Assembly: GCA_964548165.1 (NCBI GenBank)
Contig: CAZJQD010000055.1
Location: 1-19,806, forward strand
From: CAZJQD01 sp964548165 [NCBI: uncultured bacterium]
GTDB lineage: Bacteria; UBA8481
Length of the DNA: 19,806 nt
Reading direction: 5' to 3'
Shown: one piece after another, positions 1-8,333 of the stretch
Layout of the letters: each line of letters begins with the position of its first letter
Numbering within the stretch: position 1 is the first letter of the stretch
Program-made: the position numbers and the translations under genes
Notes under the pieces: model-generated
Told to the model about the DNA's origin: nothing
Seen by the model: only the letters and a program-made list of their open reading frames with translations
The model's database searches: none

Positions 1-55
1 AGGAGGTCGACGGGGGCCGTGAGGATGGCGCGGATGAGGCTGTCGGGATCGAGCG
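1..55. repeat. Exact 55-bp direct repeat, first copy (second copy 272-326)
   Basis: Positions 1-55 are identical to 272-326 and the two copies diverge at the next base (c versus t). In the dehydrogenase frame the second copy reads as the normal sequence LDPDSLIRAILTAPVDLL. The first copy is out of frame and interrupts the conserved DNSAG-VDCSD region. Fifty-five bases is a usual de Bruijn word size, so this is probably an assembly overlap at a contig end, not a biological duplication. Confidence 0.9.
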
Positions 56-3000
56 CCGGCGGAATTGTCGACGGCGTCGGTGATGATGCGGCCTCCGGCG
101 AGCGCGAACTCGATCCGCGCCGCCTGGGTGAAGCCGAGGTTGCCGCCCTCGCCGACGAGGCGGCAGCGGAGCTTGTCGGCGGCCACGCGGAGCGAATCGT
201 TCTGGGGATCGCCGACGGCGGCGTTGAGTTCATGCGAAGCCCGCACGTAGGTGCCGATGCCGCCGTTGTAGAGGAGGTCGACGGGGGCCGTGAGGATGGC
301 GCGGATGAGGCTGTCGGGATCGAGCGTTGACGCGGTGATTCCCAGCGCGGCGCGGACCTCCGGCGTCACGGGGATGCTCTTGGCGGAGCGCGACCAGACG
401 CCACCGCCCTTCGAGATCGCGCGCGGGTCGTAATCCTGCCAGCTGGACCGCGGGAGAGAGAAGAGGCGCTTTCGTTCCGCGAAACTGCGGGCCGGATCGG
501 GATCGGGATCGAGGAAGATGTCGCGGTGATCGAAGGCGGCGACGAGGCGCAGGGTCCTGGCGAGGAGCATGCCGTTGCCGAAGACGTCGCCAGACATGTC
601 CCCGACGCCCACCGCCGTGAAGGGCTCGCGATCGATGTCGCGATCGAGGAAGCGGAAGTGCCGGCGGACGGAGACCCAGGCGCCGCGCGCCGTGATGCCC
701 TCCGCCTTGTGGTCGTAGCCGTTGGAGCCGCCGGACGCGAAGGCGTCGCCGAGCCAGAAGCCGAAGCGGAGCGAGAGCGCGTTGGCGGTGTCGGAGAACG
801 TGGCAGTACCCTTGTCGGCGGCGACGACGAGGTAGGGATCGGCGCCGTCGTGGCCGATGACGCCGGCGGGGCGGATGACCTTGCCGTTCACGACGTTGTC
901 CTGCATCGCGAGGAGCGAGGCGATGAGCATCTTGTAGGCGCCCCTGACGGCCTCGCCGAGCCGGGCACGATCCGACGGGACGCGCTTGAGGACGAAGCCG
1001 CCCTTGGCGCCGGTGGGGACGATCTGCGCGTTCTTGGTGATCTGGGTCTTCACGAGCCCCAGGACCTCGGTGCGGAAGTCGTCGGGGCGCTCGGACCAGC
1101 GGATGCCGCCGCGCGCGACGGGGCCGCCGCGCAGGTGGCACCCTTCCATGATCGGCCCCCCGTAGACGTAGACCTCGATCCACGGCCGGGGCGCGGGCAT
1201 GGAAAGAATCCGGGAGCAGTCGATCTTGAGGGCGAGCGTGCGGCCCTCGGGCGTCGGCGCGGCGAAGGCGTTGGTGCGCACGGCGGCATCGAGGATGTTG
1301 TGAAAGACGCGGATGACGCGGTCGTCGTCGCGCGAACGGACCGAGGCGAGGTAGGTATCGAACGCGGCCTTCCACTTCGCGGGATTCCAGGGAGCCCGGC
1401 GATGGCCTGCCAGCGTGGGATCGAACTTGGCGGAGAACATCTCGACGAGGAGCCGGGCGGCGGCGGGGTGGGCGAGGAGCGCCTCGTTACCGCTCTTGCG
1501 GGCCGGGATGGCCCCGATCTGGCGGGCGTAATTCCGCAGCAGGCGGCAGAGCTCGACATCGCGCGCGCCCAGGCCGGCGAGCGGCATGAGCCCGGAGAGC
1601 GTGTCGTGCTCGATCTCGCCGGCCAGCGAGGCCCGGATATTTTCGGCAATGGCCCGGCCTGCCGCGTCGTCTCGGAAGAGCCGGCCGGCGCGGGTGCGGA
1701 CATGGAAGACCTGGAGATTGACCTCGCGCCCGCGCGGGCGCACGACGAAGCTGATCTCGTCGGCGATCTCGAGGCCGTGGTGCACGAGGATGGGGGTGAC
1801 GTCGGAGAGCGCGAACCGGGCGCCGGGGTTGAAGAGGCGGAGGTACGAGAGCCCCTGGAGCGGACCTGCGGCCTCCTCGGGTCGACCCCAGACGAGCCGT
1901 GGTCCGTCCTGGAGGTTGTCGAGGACCTCGATGTCGTCCGCGGCGAGGAGCGCCGGGACGAGCACCTGGTAGCTCTCGTCGAAGGTCGCCGCGTGGGCGG
2001 CGGCGAGCTCGGCGGCGCGCTCCGGAAAGCGCTCCTCGAGGAACTCCGCAAGCTCTTCGTGCCAGGTCCTCGCGGTCGCGCGGATGCGATCGGAGAGCGC
2101 GGGGATGTCGAGGTCGCGCATCTGCGTCGCGAGGAAGAGGTGGAGGCGGACGCGGTCGCGGTCGGCGCTGTCGGTCACGGCGCGCGCCTCGACGGCCGAG
2201 GCGGCGACGAGCGGCTTCAAGTCGGCGAGCAGGCGCTCCTGGAGGCGCGGGCGCCAGCGATCGGCGGGAACGAGCACGGTGGCGGCGAGCCCGCCGCGGA
2301 CGAAGTCGTAGTGGGCGGCGACCTTCAGGTCGCGGGCGTCGCCACCGCGCAGTGTCAGGGCGAACTCCTCGACGAGGTCCTCCACGCGGGTCAAAAGGAG
2401 CGCGTCGATGGGTTGGGCGGAGAAGAGGTGGACGATCGCGGTGTCGTCGTAGGACCCGCGCGCCGCGTGGAAGGCCCGGCGTATCCGCTCATAGCGCCGA
2501 CGCAAGATCGGGAGATCGATCTTGGCGCCGAAGCTGGCGCGGTCCGCGTACACCCCGTAGAAGCGGTGCTCGGCCCGGAGCGTTCCCCGGTGATCGCGCT
2601 CCTCCACGCCGATGAAGTCGAGGCGCCCGGAGCGGTAGATGTCCGCGGACGCGGACGCCTTTCCCAGCCGAAGGAGCGCGGTCGCCATGACCGGCGCGCG
2701 CCGGGCCTCCTCGAGGGGAACGGGCCGCTTGTAGCGGGAGCGAGCACGGTCGCGAAGGAGGCCCAGGCCCGGCGCGGGCGCGGCGGTGAACGTGGCCTTC
2801 TTGCCGCGGCCGGCGATCACGTAGCGTCGGTAACCGAGGAAGACGAAGTTTCCCTCCATGAGCCAGGCGAGGAAGGCGCGCGACTCGGCGTCGCCCCCGT
2901 TCGGGGTCCGGGCATCCGCCTCGGAGAGGGCCGAGAGCGCGGCCACCATGCCCGTGAAGTCCTCGTTGACGGCCGTGACATCGCGCATCAGGGCTTTCAG

Positions 3001-3492
3001 TTCGGCCTCCGCGCCGCGCGGGAGGTCCGCGTCGGTCTCGACGAGGATGATGGACTCGGACGCGTGATGGGCTCCCTGCACACCGACCGCGCCGGGACCG
3101 GCATGAAAGCCGAGGAGGTCGCCGCCCGCGTTCCGCTCCACGGCCAGAACGGGGTGCAGGAGCAGTCGCCAGGGGATGGCGCGGCGCGTGAGCCAGGAGC
3201 GGACGCTACGGACGAGGAAGTTGCGATCGTCCTGGACGATGAGGATGAGGCGCTGGGAGGCGTGGACGATGACCTGCCCGGGCCGGCGCTTGCGGGCGGC
3301 CTCGAGGGCGCGGACCGCCAGGAGCGCGACCGACGCGGGATCGTCGTCGGCGAGATGATCGGGCGCCTGGGCGAAGAGCAGGTCCGGCCAGCGTTGAAGG
3401 TCGCGGGGGGGGAGGCCGCGCATGCCCGCTCTGCGGGCCGCGGCGGGGAACTCGCGCCGAGCCCGCCTGATGATGTCCGCGACCGTTGCCAT
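1..3492 (-). CDS. gdh: NAD-specific glutamate dehydrogenase, large bacterial type (3' end missing)
   Basis: Oxidative deamination of L-glutamate to 2-oxoglutarate and ammonium with NAD+, in the cytoplasm. The frame is open without interruption from ATG 3492 and I translated most of it by hand. The N-terminal region has the family's 'DDRNFLVRSV' and 'HPVLAVERN' stretches (residues about 85-110) and 'FLAWLMEGNFVFLGYRRY'. The catalytic region starts near residue 750, with RGGIRWS (794-800), PDDFRTEVLGLVKTQITKN (about 803-821) and the P-T-G-A-K-G-G-F loop (826-833). It continues into the nucleotide-binding part, where VGEGGNLGF is visible. The family is usually about 1,600 residues; about 1,146 are present. 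The start is supported by GAGGT six bases upstream of ATG. After the DNSAG motif (codons down to position 55) the frame becomes meaningless, because positions 1-55 copy positions 272-326. The expected VDCSDHEVNIK continuation is absent, so the terminal 18 codons are not real protein. Confidence 0.93.
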   Translation of the reverse strand, partial: MATVADIIRRARREFPAAARRAGMRGLPPRDLQRWPDLLFAQAPDHLADDDPASVALLAVRALEAARKRRPGQVIVHASQRLILIVQDDRNFLVRSVRSWLTRRAIPWRLLLHPVLAVERNAGGDLLGFHAGPGAVGVQGAHHASESIILVETDADLPRGAEAELKALMRDVTAVNEDFTGMVAALSALSEADARTPNGGDAESRAFLAWLMEGNFVFLGYRRYVIAGRGKKATFTAAPAPGLGLLRDRARSRYKRPVPLEEARRAPVMATALLRLGKASASADIYRSGRLDFIGVEERDHRGTLRAEHRFYGVYADRASFGAKIDLPILRRRYERIRRAFHAARGSYDDTAIVHLFSAQPIDALLLTRVEDLVEEFALTLRGGDARDLKVAAHYDFVRGGLAATVLVPADRWRPRLQERLLADLKPLVAASAVEARAVTDSADRDRVRLHLFLATQMRDLDIPALSDRIRATARTWHEELAEFLEERFPERAAELAAAHAATFDESYQVLVPALLAADDIEVLDNLQDGPRLVWGRPEEAAGPLQGLSYLRLFNPGARFALSDVTPILVHHGLEIADEISFVVRPRGREVNLQVFHVRTRAGRLFRDDAAGRAIAENIRASLAGEIEHDTLSGLMPLAGLGARDVELCRLLRNYARQIGAIPARKSGNEALLAHPAAARLLVEMFSAKFDPTLAGHRRAPWNPAKWKAAFDTYLASVRSRDDDRVIRVFHNILDAAVRTNAFAAPTPEGRTLALKIDCSRILSMPAPRPWIEVYVYGGPIMEGCHLRGGPVARGGIRWSERPDDFRTEVLGLVKTQITKNAQIVPTGAKGGFVLKRVPSDRARLGEAVRGAYKMLIASLLAMQDNVVNGKVIRPAGVIGHDGADPYLVVAADKGTATFSDTANALSLRFGFWLGDAFASGGSNGYDHKAEGITARGAWVSVRRHFRFLDRDIDREPFTAVGVGDMSGDVFGNGMLLARTLRLVAAFDHRDIFLDPDPDPARSFAERKRLFSLPRSSWQDYDPRAISKGGGVWSRSAKSIPVTPEVRAALGITASTLDPDSLIRAILTAPVDLLYNGGIGTYVRASHELNAAVGDPQNDSLRVAADKLRCRLVGEGGNLGFTQAARIEFALAGGRIITDAVDNSAGARSRQPHPRHPHGPRRPP
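272..326. repeat. Exact 55-bp direct repeat, second copy (in frame within gdh)
   Basis: This copy sits in the correct reading frame of the glutamate dehydrogenase, just before the NGGIGTYV segment, so it is the genuine location. The copy at 1-55 is the misplaced one. Confidence 0.9.
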
Positions 3493-3591
3493 GTCTCTAC
3501 CTCACGTTCCTCCCCGGCGTCCTGTCAGCGACTCCCGGGCGCTCCAGGGAGACCGGCGCCGCTCGCCGATACCCCGTGCTCACGAAGCACA

Positions 3592-3611
3592 GATTACCGT
3601 GTGATTACCGT
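3592..3611. promoter_or_regulatory. Direct repeat GATTACCGT-N2-GATTACCGT upstream of gdh
   Basis: Two exact 9-base words lie at 3592-3600 and 3603-3611, an 11-base period or about one helical turn. They are about 100 bases upstream of the gdh start codon, in the 147-base gap below the TolB-like gene. A short inverted repeat GTGCT-N5-AGCAC (3576-3590) lies beside them on the gdh side. Same-face direct repeats of this spacing are typical of response-regulator sites, but no regulator is identified and no convincing -10/-35 pair was found. Confidence 0.35.
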
Positions 3612-3639
3612 TTGATCCCGTCGAAATTACGCGGGGGGA

Positions 3640-4662
3640 TCAGCAACCCGGGGTGTCGGCGAGATCGGCGCCGCCGAAGTCGCCGGTGCCGGAGACGAGA
3701 ACGCGTGATTGGCGGGTGGCGGGGTTCCAGAGAGAAACCCCGGTGCGCCCCCCGCGGGACCAGGAGTAGACGAGGCCGTGATCGGTCCAGCGCGGGTAGG
3801 AGACGTAGGTGCCGGCGGGCTCGACGTCCAGGGCCTCGGATTCCGAACCCTGGTGGCCATCGCCGGTGACGGCGACCGTGCGGAGCTTGCCATTGACCCC
3901 GTAGGTCACGGCGGCACCGTCCGGGGTCCAGGTCGGATAGTCACCGGCCGGCCCGATGCGATGAACTTCGCGCGAGGTGATGTCGTAGACGTAAAGCCCG
4001 GAGGCGGCGCCGTTGATGCCCATGTACACGACGCGCTCGCCGTCCGGCGAGAGGCGCGGGTTGAACTTGAAGCCCCCGTCGAGCGTGAGGCGCTTGGGGA
4101 GGAGCCAGGGCCGCCGCACGATATAGATCTCGGTGGTGACCGTGGTCGGCATGAGCTGGCGGAGCATGGCGTGGTGATTGGAGACGAAGATCAGGGTGCG
4201 GCCGTCCCGGGAGAAATCGGGCGAGGTGGCGACGTCCCAGTCCTTCGTCACCATCTCGATGCCCCGGGGAGTCTGCTTGAAGATGTTGCAGATGTTGATG
4301 TTGACGCCGACGCGCCCGGCGGACCGGTCGACGCGGTAGGCGGCGAAGAAGAAGGTATCCCCGCTGGCGTCCGCGATGACGGGGGAGAGGGGGCGGCCCC
4401 AGCCGTGCCCGCTGATCTCCTCGGGCGCGGATTCACCCGGGATCCAGCGGAAGAGCCGGCCGTTGTGGGTGTAGAGGAGCGGCGCCGGCAGGTGCCGGCC
4501 CGATCCCGCGTCCCAGGAGGGCATGGACTCCGCGGGTGGCTCTGCCCCCGTCGGCGCGGCCACGAGCATCGACGCGGCGCCGAAGACGGCAAGAACGAGG
4601 ACCAGGAGCGCCGCCGCACCCGTGATCGCGCGCGGGAGCTTTCGCAACCAGGCGCGAATCAC
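3640..4662 (-). CDS. Membrane-anchored TolB-like beta-propeller (PD40) protein
   Basis: Likely an envelope-located propeller protein of unknown ligand. From the GTG at 4662 the protein is 340 residues. It has a basic N-terminus (IRAWLRKLPR), one hydrophobic segment (about residues 13-35) and then an external domain with PD40/WD40-type blades: SPDFSRDGRTLIFVS, NPRLSPDGERVVYMG, YPTWTPDGAAVTYG and YPRWTDHGLVYSWS. The N-terminal domain of true TolB is not recognisable, so I would not name it tolB. The frame stays open up to a GTG at 4719, but that start would overlap the preceding ompA-like gene by 29 bases. GTG 4662 lies 28 bases after that gene's stop, with GAGG upstream. Co-transcription with the OmpA/Pal-type gene recalls the Tol-Pal partnership, which is inference. 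Confidence 0.8.
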   Translation of the reverse strand: MIRAWLRKLPRAITGAAALLVLVLAVFGAASMLVAAPTGAEPPAESMPSWDAGSGRHLPAPLLYTHNGRLFRWIPGESAPEEISGHGWGRPLSPVIADASGDTFFFAAYRVDRSAGRVGVNINICNIFKQTPRGIEMVTKDWDVATSPDFSRDGRTLIFVSNHHAMLRQLMPTTVTTEIYIVRRPWLLPKRLTLDGGFKFNPRLSPDGERVVYMGINGAASGLYVYDITSREVHRIGPAGDYPTWTPDGAAVTYGVNGKLRTVAVTGDGHQGSESEALDVEPAGTYVSYPRWTDHGLVYSWSRGGRTGVSLWNPATRQSRVLVSGTGDFGGADLADTPGC

Positions 4663-4690
4663 GGGGCGGGGTGCCTCGAAGCTCAAGAAC

Positions 4691-5983
4691 CTAGCGCAGT
4701 ATCTCCACGAACTCGGCACGTCGGTTCATTTGACGGCCCTCGGGGTTGTCGGTTCCCACCGGCGTGGTGTTCGGGGCGATGGGTTCCTCCTCGCCCTTGC
4801 CGATGAGGTCGAGGCGCGTGGGGCTGACGCCGTAGTTGGCGGTGAAGTAATCGCGGACCGAGATGGCGCGGCGCTCGGAGAGGTTCAGGTTGTAGTTCTC
4901 GCCGCCCTTGGCATCGGTGTGACCGACGACGTTGAGCCGGAGCTCGGGTTCGGCGCGCATGGCGTCCGCGACGCTCTGCATGGTGTCCTGGGCGTCGGCG
5001 CGGATGAGCGCCTGGTCGAAGTCGAAGAAGATGATCCACTTGCGGGGCTCGCGGGCCTGCGGAACCACCGTGACGAAGGTGGAGGCCGAGGCGCGGCCGT
5101 CGCCGGCGCCCGTGGCCGTGATGGTGTAGGCGCGGGAGGCGTCCGGAGTGACCGGCATGGTTCCGGCGAGCGAGACGGTGCGGCCGTCGATGGCGGCCGA
5201 CGTCGCGTTCTGCGTGTTCCAGCTGAGCGTCGTCGACTGTCCCTGCATGATGCGCGCGGGGTTCGCGTTGATGGTGGCCGTCGGCGGCGGGACCGCGGCG
5301 ACCGTGACTGTCGCGGCGTCGTTGGCCGAGCCGCCGGGGCCCTCGCCGACGATGCGATAGACGGTGGTTGCCGCGGGGGAGACGGAGCGGGAGCCGGCCA
5401 GGCTCACGACCTCGCCGTCGAGGAGCGCGCGGGTGGCGTTCATGGTATTCCACCGGAGGAGCGAGCTCTGGCCGGCCGTGATGGAGGCCGGGTCGGCCGT
5501 GATCGAGGCGCGGGGCGCCGCGGGCGTGGCGTTGATCATCTCGGGGAAGATCGTGTGATCAAGGGCGTAGATGGCGTCCCAGAGCCAGCGCTGGAGCAGG
5601 GCGGTGGAGGGATTGGCCTTCTCGAGCTCGTGCGCGACGAGATGGAGATCGGCTTCCGCGCGGTCCACGCGCCACTGGTTGACCGGGAGGTGAGCGGGCG
5701 TCTGGATGGCGGCGCGGACGCGCGCGCGGGCGTTCTCGTACTTGGCGGCGTACTCCGGGAGACGCGTGGTGGCCGCGTCGGAGAGCTCGGCGGGAATCGT
5801 GGGAGAGGCCTGGCCGAGCGCCTTCAGGAGCCGGGCGCCGGCGGGATCACCGTGGCGCACGAGCGCCTGCTCGACGATATCAAAGTAGAACCGGCGCGCG
5901 GCGCCGGCGTCGGCAGTGACCAGGGCGGGGAGCAAGAGCACAGCGAGGGCGACAAGCGCCAGCACGCGGAAGCGATGAGTCAT
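4691..5983 (-). CDS. OmpA-family peptidoglycan-binding protein with two Ig-like repeats
   Basis: A 430-residue exported protein. A signal peptide (about 1-24, hydrophobic VLALVALAVLLLPALV) is followed by a helical region (30-150). Two homologous Ig-like repeats come next (about 159-230 and 236-305), each with the pattern I-x-A-x-P-A-x-I-x-x-G-Q-S, then LxWNTxNAT and a VSLAG strand. A C-terminal OmpA domain (about 312-430) closes it, with WIIFFDFDQALI, VVGHTD (Asp357), LNLSERRA (Arg372) and NRRAEF. The Asp and Arg are the family's diaminopimelate contacts, so the C-terminus should bind peptidoglycan while the Ig repeats extend into the periplasm. There is no lipobox cysteine. The start has a strong AGGAGGT eight bases upstream. 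It is first in the minus-strand group with the TolB-like gene and divergent from the histidine kinase gene. Confidence 0.9.
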   Translation of the reverse strand: MTHRFRVLALVALAVLLLPALVTADAGAARRFYFDIVEQALVRHGDPAGARLLKALGQASPTIPAELSDAATTRLPEYAAKYENARARVRAAIQTPAHLPVNQWRVDRAEADLHLVAHELEKANPSTALLQRWLWDAIYALDHTIFPEMINATPAAPRASITADPASITAGQSSLLRWNTMNATRALLDGEVVSLAGSRSVSPAATTVYRIVGEGPGGSANDAATVTVAAVPPPTATINANPARIMQGQSTTLSWNTQNATSAAIDGRTVSLAGTMPVTPDASRAYTITATGAGDGRASASTFVTVVPQAREPRKWIIFFDFDQALIRADAQDTMQSVADAMRAEPELRLNVVGHTDAKGGENYNLNLSERRAISVRDYFTANYGVSPTRLDLIGKGEEEPIAPNTTPVGTDNPEGRQMNRRAEFVEILR

Positions 5984-6138
5984 GGGGGAGACCTCCTGGG
6001 TTGATTCGATGCCGACTCCAGTCTAGGGTTAAAGCCGAGAGAAAAGCCATGGGTTTCCGGCGGTTCCACGAGCAAAGCTCTTCGCCGTCGCGTCGCGGCG
6101 GCTTGCGCGGGGCAGGGGGCTCGGAATAGGATAATCCC

Positions 6139-8073
6139 ATGTCATTGGGGTCGCAGGAATTATCGGAGGGCGCCGAGCGGGCGCCGGCCGAGGTCCCGTT
6201 TTCCTCCATCACGATCGATTACCGCCAGCTCGTCGAGAACCTGGCGCATGATCATTTCTTGTACGTCCATGACCAGGACGGCGTCTTCACCTACGTGAGC
6301 CCGTCCATCCAGAAGATCCTGGGATACACACCGGAGCAGTTTCTTACCCATTACTCGCGGTACATGACCGACCATCCCGCGAATCGCGAGGTCGAGGCGT
6401 ACACGGCGGCAACGCTCCGGGGCGAGCGTTCGGCTCCGTACCGCCTCCAGATCACGCACGCGGATGGGGCCGCGCGGTGGATCGAGGTGAGCGAGAACGC
6501 TCTCCGTGATGCGGAGGGGCAGATCGTCGGCGTCCAGGGCCTGGCCGCGGACATCACGGATCGGATCCTGGCCGAGGAGAAGCTCCTCGAGAGCGAGGCC
6601 CGGTTCAAGATCGCCTTCCATACGAACATGATCCTGGCCACCCTCAGCACCCTGCCCGAAGGGACCCTGGTGGAGGCCAACGCGGCGTGGCTGAACTTCT
6701 TCGGGCTGGATCGCGAGGCCGCGCTCGGCATGCCCCTGACGGACCTGCCCGTGTTCGCGAACCGGACCGTCTACGATCGCTTCGTGGAAGCGCTGCTCAG
6801 GGACGGTTCCATTCCCGAGACGGAGCTCGTCTTCCAGGTTCGCGATGGCGAGCCCCGCACGGTGATCTTCTCGGCGGAGCGCGTGCTCATCGGCGACAGG
6901 CTTTATGCCCTGGCCCTGGCCAAGGACATTTCCGACCGCAAGGCTGCGGAGAAAGCCATGCGCCAGCAGGAAGAACGGCTCCGGATGGCGATGGAGGCCG
7001 GGGGGATGGCGTCCTGGGAGTGGGATGTTCCTACCGGGCGGATCCGCTACTCGGAGAGCGCCTCGCTGGTGGCGCGGGGCACTGACCTGGAGCCCTATGC
7101 GGGCGTGGCCATCCTGATGGAGATGCTGCACCCGGAGGATCGGGAGGCGTTCCAGCGGGCCATCGAGGACTCGGCCCAGCGCGGGGAGCCGTTCCAGTGC
7201 GAGTACAGGGTGCTCATGCACGACGGGGCCTACCACTGGATCCTGGGCAAAGGGAGGGTCGTGGAGACCGTGGAGGGTCGCCCCGTTAAGGTGCTGGGGG
7301 TCTCGGCGGACATCACGGACCGCAAGCGGGTGGAGGAGGATCGTCAGCGGCTCCTGGAGCAGGAGCGGGTCTCGCGCCTCGAGGCCGAGACGCTGGCCCG
7401 CGATCGCGAGGAGTTCCTCTCGGTGGCCGCGCACGAGCTCAAGACGCCGCTTGCGGCCCTGATGCTCCAGGTCGAGGGGATGCAGAGGCTCCTGGCAAAG
7501 GGAAATACGGAACCCCAGGGCTTCGCGAAGGGGCTCGAGATCTCGGGACGCCAGGTCCAGCGGCTCGTGAGGCTCGTGACGAGCCTCCTCGACCTCACGC
7601 GCCTGAGGCAGGGTCGCTTCGAACTGAACCGCGTTCCCCTGGACCTCGTCCCGCTCGTCGCGGGCGTCCTGCAGAGATTCGACGCCATGATGCGGAGCGC
7701 CCAGTGCCCTGTGGTTTATTCGGGCGACGCCTCGCTCATGGGGTGCTGGGACGCGGACCGGCTGGAGCAGGTCATCGAGAACATCCTCTCCAACGCGGCG
7801 AAGTACGGCAGGGGTTCGGCGATCGAGATCGTGGGATCCGGTTTCGAGGGCACGGTCGTGTTGAGCGTTCGCGATCACGGGATCGGGATACCGGAGGAGG
7901 AACCGGAGCGTATCTTCAAGCCGTACGAGCGTGCGGGGGCAGAACTGCACTACGGCGGCATGGGGATGGGGCTCTATATCACCCGCGAGATCGTGGTCGC
8001 CCATGGCGGGACGATCTCGGCCGAGCGGATGGGCGACGGTGGAACCCTCTTCACGGTGACGCTGCCGCGGTAG
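6139..8073 (+). CDS. Soluble sensor histidine kinase with three PAS domains
   Basis: A 644-residue two-component sensor with no membrane segment, so it probably senses a cytoplasmic signal. Three consecutive PAS/PAC units are visible: about 32-145 (HFLYVHDQDGVFTYVSPSI ... GLAADITDR), about 155-270 (ending LAKDISDRK) and about 280-395 (MASWEWDVPTGRIRYSE ... VSADITDRK). A HisKA domain follows with the phospho-acceptor His432 in SVAAHELKTPLAAL. The HATPase_c domain has the N box at Asn552 (ENILSNAAKYG), the G1 box VRDHGIGIPEE and the G2 box GGMGMGLYITREIV. All catalytic boxes are intact. The start ATG has AGGA seven bases upstream. No response regulator is adjacent, so it is an orphan kinase in this window. 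The antisense frame is also open but is only a shadow. Confidence 0.95.
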   Translation: MSLGSQELSEGAERAPAEVPFSSITIDYRQLVENLAHDHFLYVHDQDGVFTYVSPSIQKILGYTPEQFLTHYSRYMTDHPANREVEAYTAATLRGERSAPYRLQITHADGAARWIEVSENALRDAEGQIVGVQGLAADITDRILAEEKLLESEARFKIAFHTNMILATLSTLPEGTLVEANAAWLNFFGLDREAALGMPLTDLPVFANRTVYDRFVEALLRDGSIPETELVFQVRDGEPRTVIFSAERVLIGDRLYALALAKDISDRKAAEKAMRQQEERLRMAMEAGGMASWEWDVPTGRIRYSESASLVARGTDLEPYAGVAILMEMLHPEDREAFQRAIEDSAQRGEPFQCEYRVLMHDGAYHWILGKGRVVETVEGRPVKVLGVSADITDRKRVEEDRQRLLEQERVSRLEAETLARDREEFLSVAAHELKTPLAALMLQVEGMQRLLAKGNTEPQGFAKGLEISGRQVQRLVRLVTSLLDLTRLRQGRFELNRVPLDLVPLVAGVLQRFDAMMRSAQCPVVYSGDASLMGCWDADRLEQVIENILSNAAKYGRGSAIEIVGSGFEGTVVLSVRDHGIGIPEEEPERIFKPYERAGAELHYGGMGMGLYITREIVVAHGGTISAERMGDGGTLFTVTLPR

Positions 8074-8095
8074 CCTGGTGTCTTCACGAAATTGA

Positions 8096-8112
8096 ACCAC
8101 GGAGACACGGAG
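8096..8112 (+). repeat. Dispersed repeat word accacggagacacggag
   Basis: A 17-base word related to the inverted-repeat arms at 8174-8198 and 8334-8358. From memory, words of the type 'accacggagacacggag' recur between genes in many environmental high-GC genomes. Its genome-wide copy number cannot be seen from here. Confidence 0.5.
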
Positions 8113-8173
8113 AAAATCCGGATTCAAAATCCAAACCATGGATAGTTAACCTGATCTCCTCATGAATTCACAC

Positions 8174-8198
8174 CACGGAGACCACGGGGACCACGGAG
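8174..8198 (+). repeat. Left arm of 25-bp inverted repeat
   Basis: The 25 bases starting cacggagaccacggggacc match the reverse complement of 8334-8358 at 24 of 25 positions. The similarity continues outward as ttca-like ends with small indels. The arm is itself built of near-repeats of the unit 'ccacgggga'. Confidence 0.85.
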
Positions 8199-8287
8199 CG
8201 AGGCAAAAGATGTTAATCCGGGCGAAGAATGAGTGCCGACTGCTTTACCGCGATCCGCCTGTGATAGGAAGAGATGGTCTGGAGCGC

Positions 8288-8326
8288 CCATACCTTGAAT
8301 CCATACCTTGAATCCATGCCTTGCAT
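8288..8326. repeat. 13-bp tandem repeat, three copies
   Basis: ccataccttgaat occurs at 8288-8300 and exactly again at 8301-8313. A third copy with two changes (ccatgccttgcat) is at 8314-8326. It lies just inside the right arm of the inverted repeat. The short exact array suggests slippage and may vary between strains. Confidence 0.9.
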
Positions 8327-8333
8327 CGGTCTT

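Noticed and set aside
526-3615. Open plus-strand frame of about 1,029 codons
   Set aside because: It is antisense to the glutamate dehydrogenase. Its translation is rich in Gly, Glu, Asp and Arg and has no recognisable motif, while the minus strand reads as a known family throughout.
3613-3642. Hairpin TGATCCC/GGGATCA at the end of the TolB-like gene as a terminator
   Set aside because: The 7-bp stem has a 16-base loop and no T-tract follows on the minus strand. It is too weak to call a terminator.
6127-6139. GATAAT three bases before the kinase ATG as a -10 box
   Set aside because: The transcript would start inside the gene and no -35 lies at a proper distance. The overlapping AGGA is better read as the ribosome site.
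6160-8139. Open minus-strand frame of about 659 codons
   Set aside because: Antisense shadow of the histidine kinase, caused by high third-position GC. It has low-complexity His/Arg/Leu composition and no domain.
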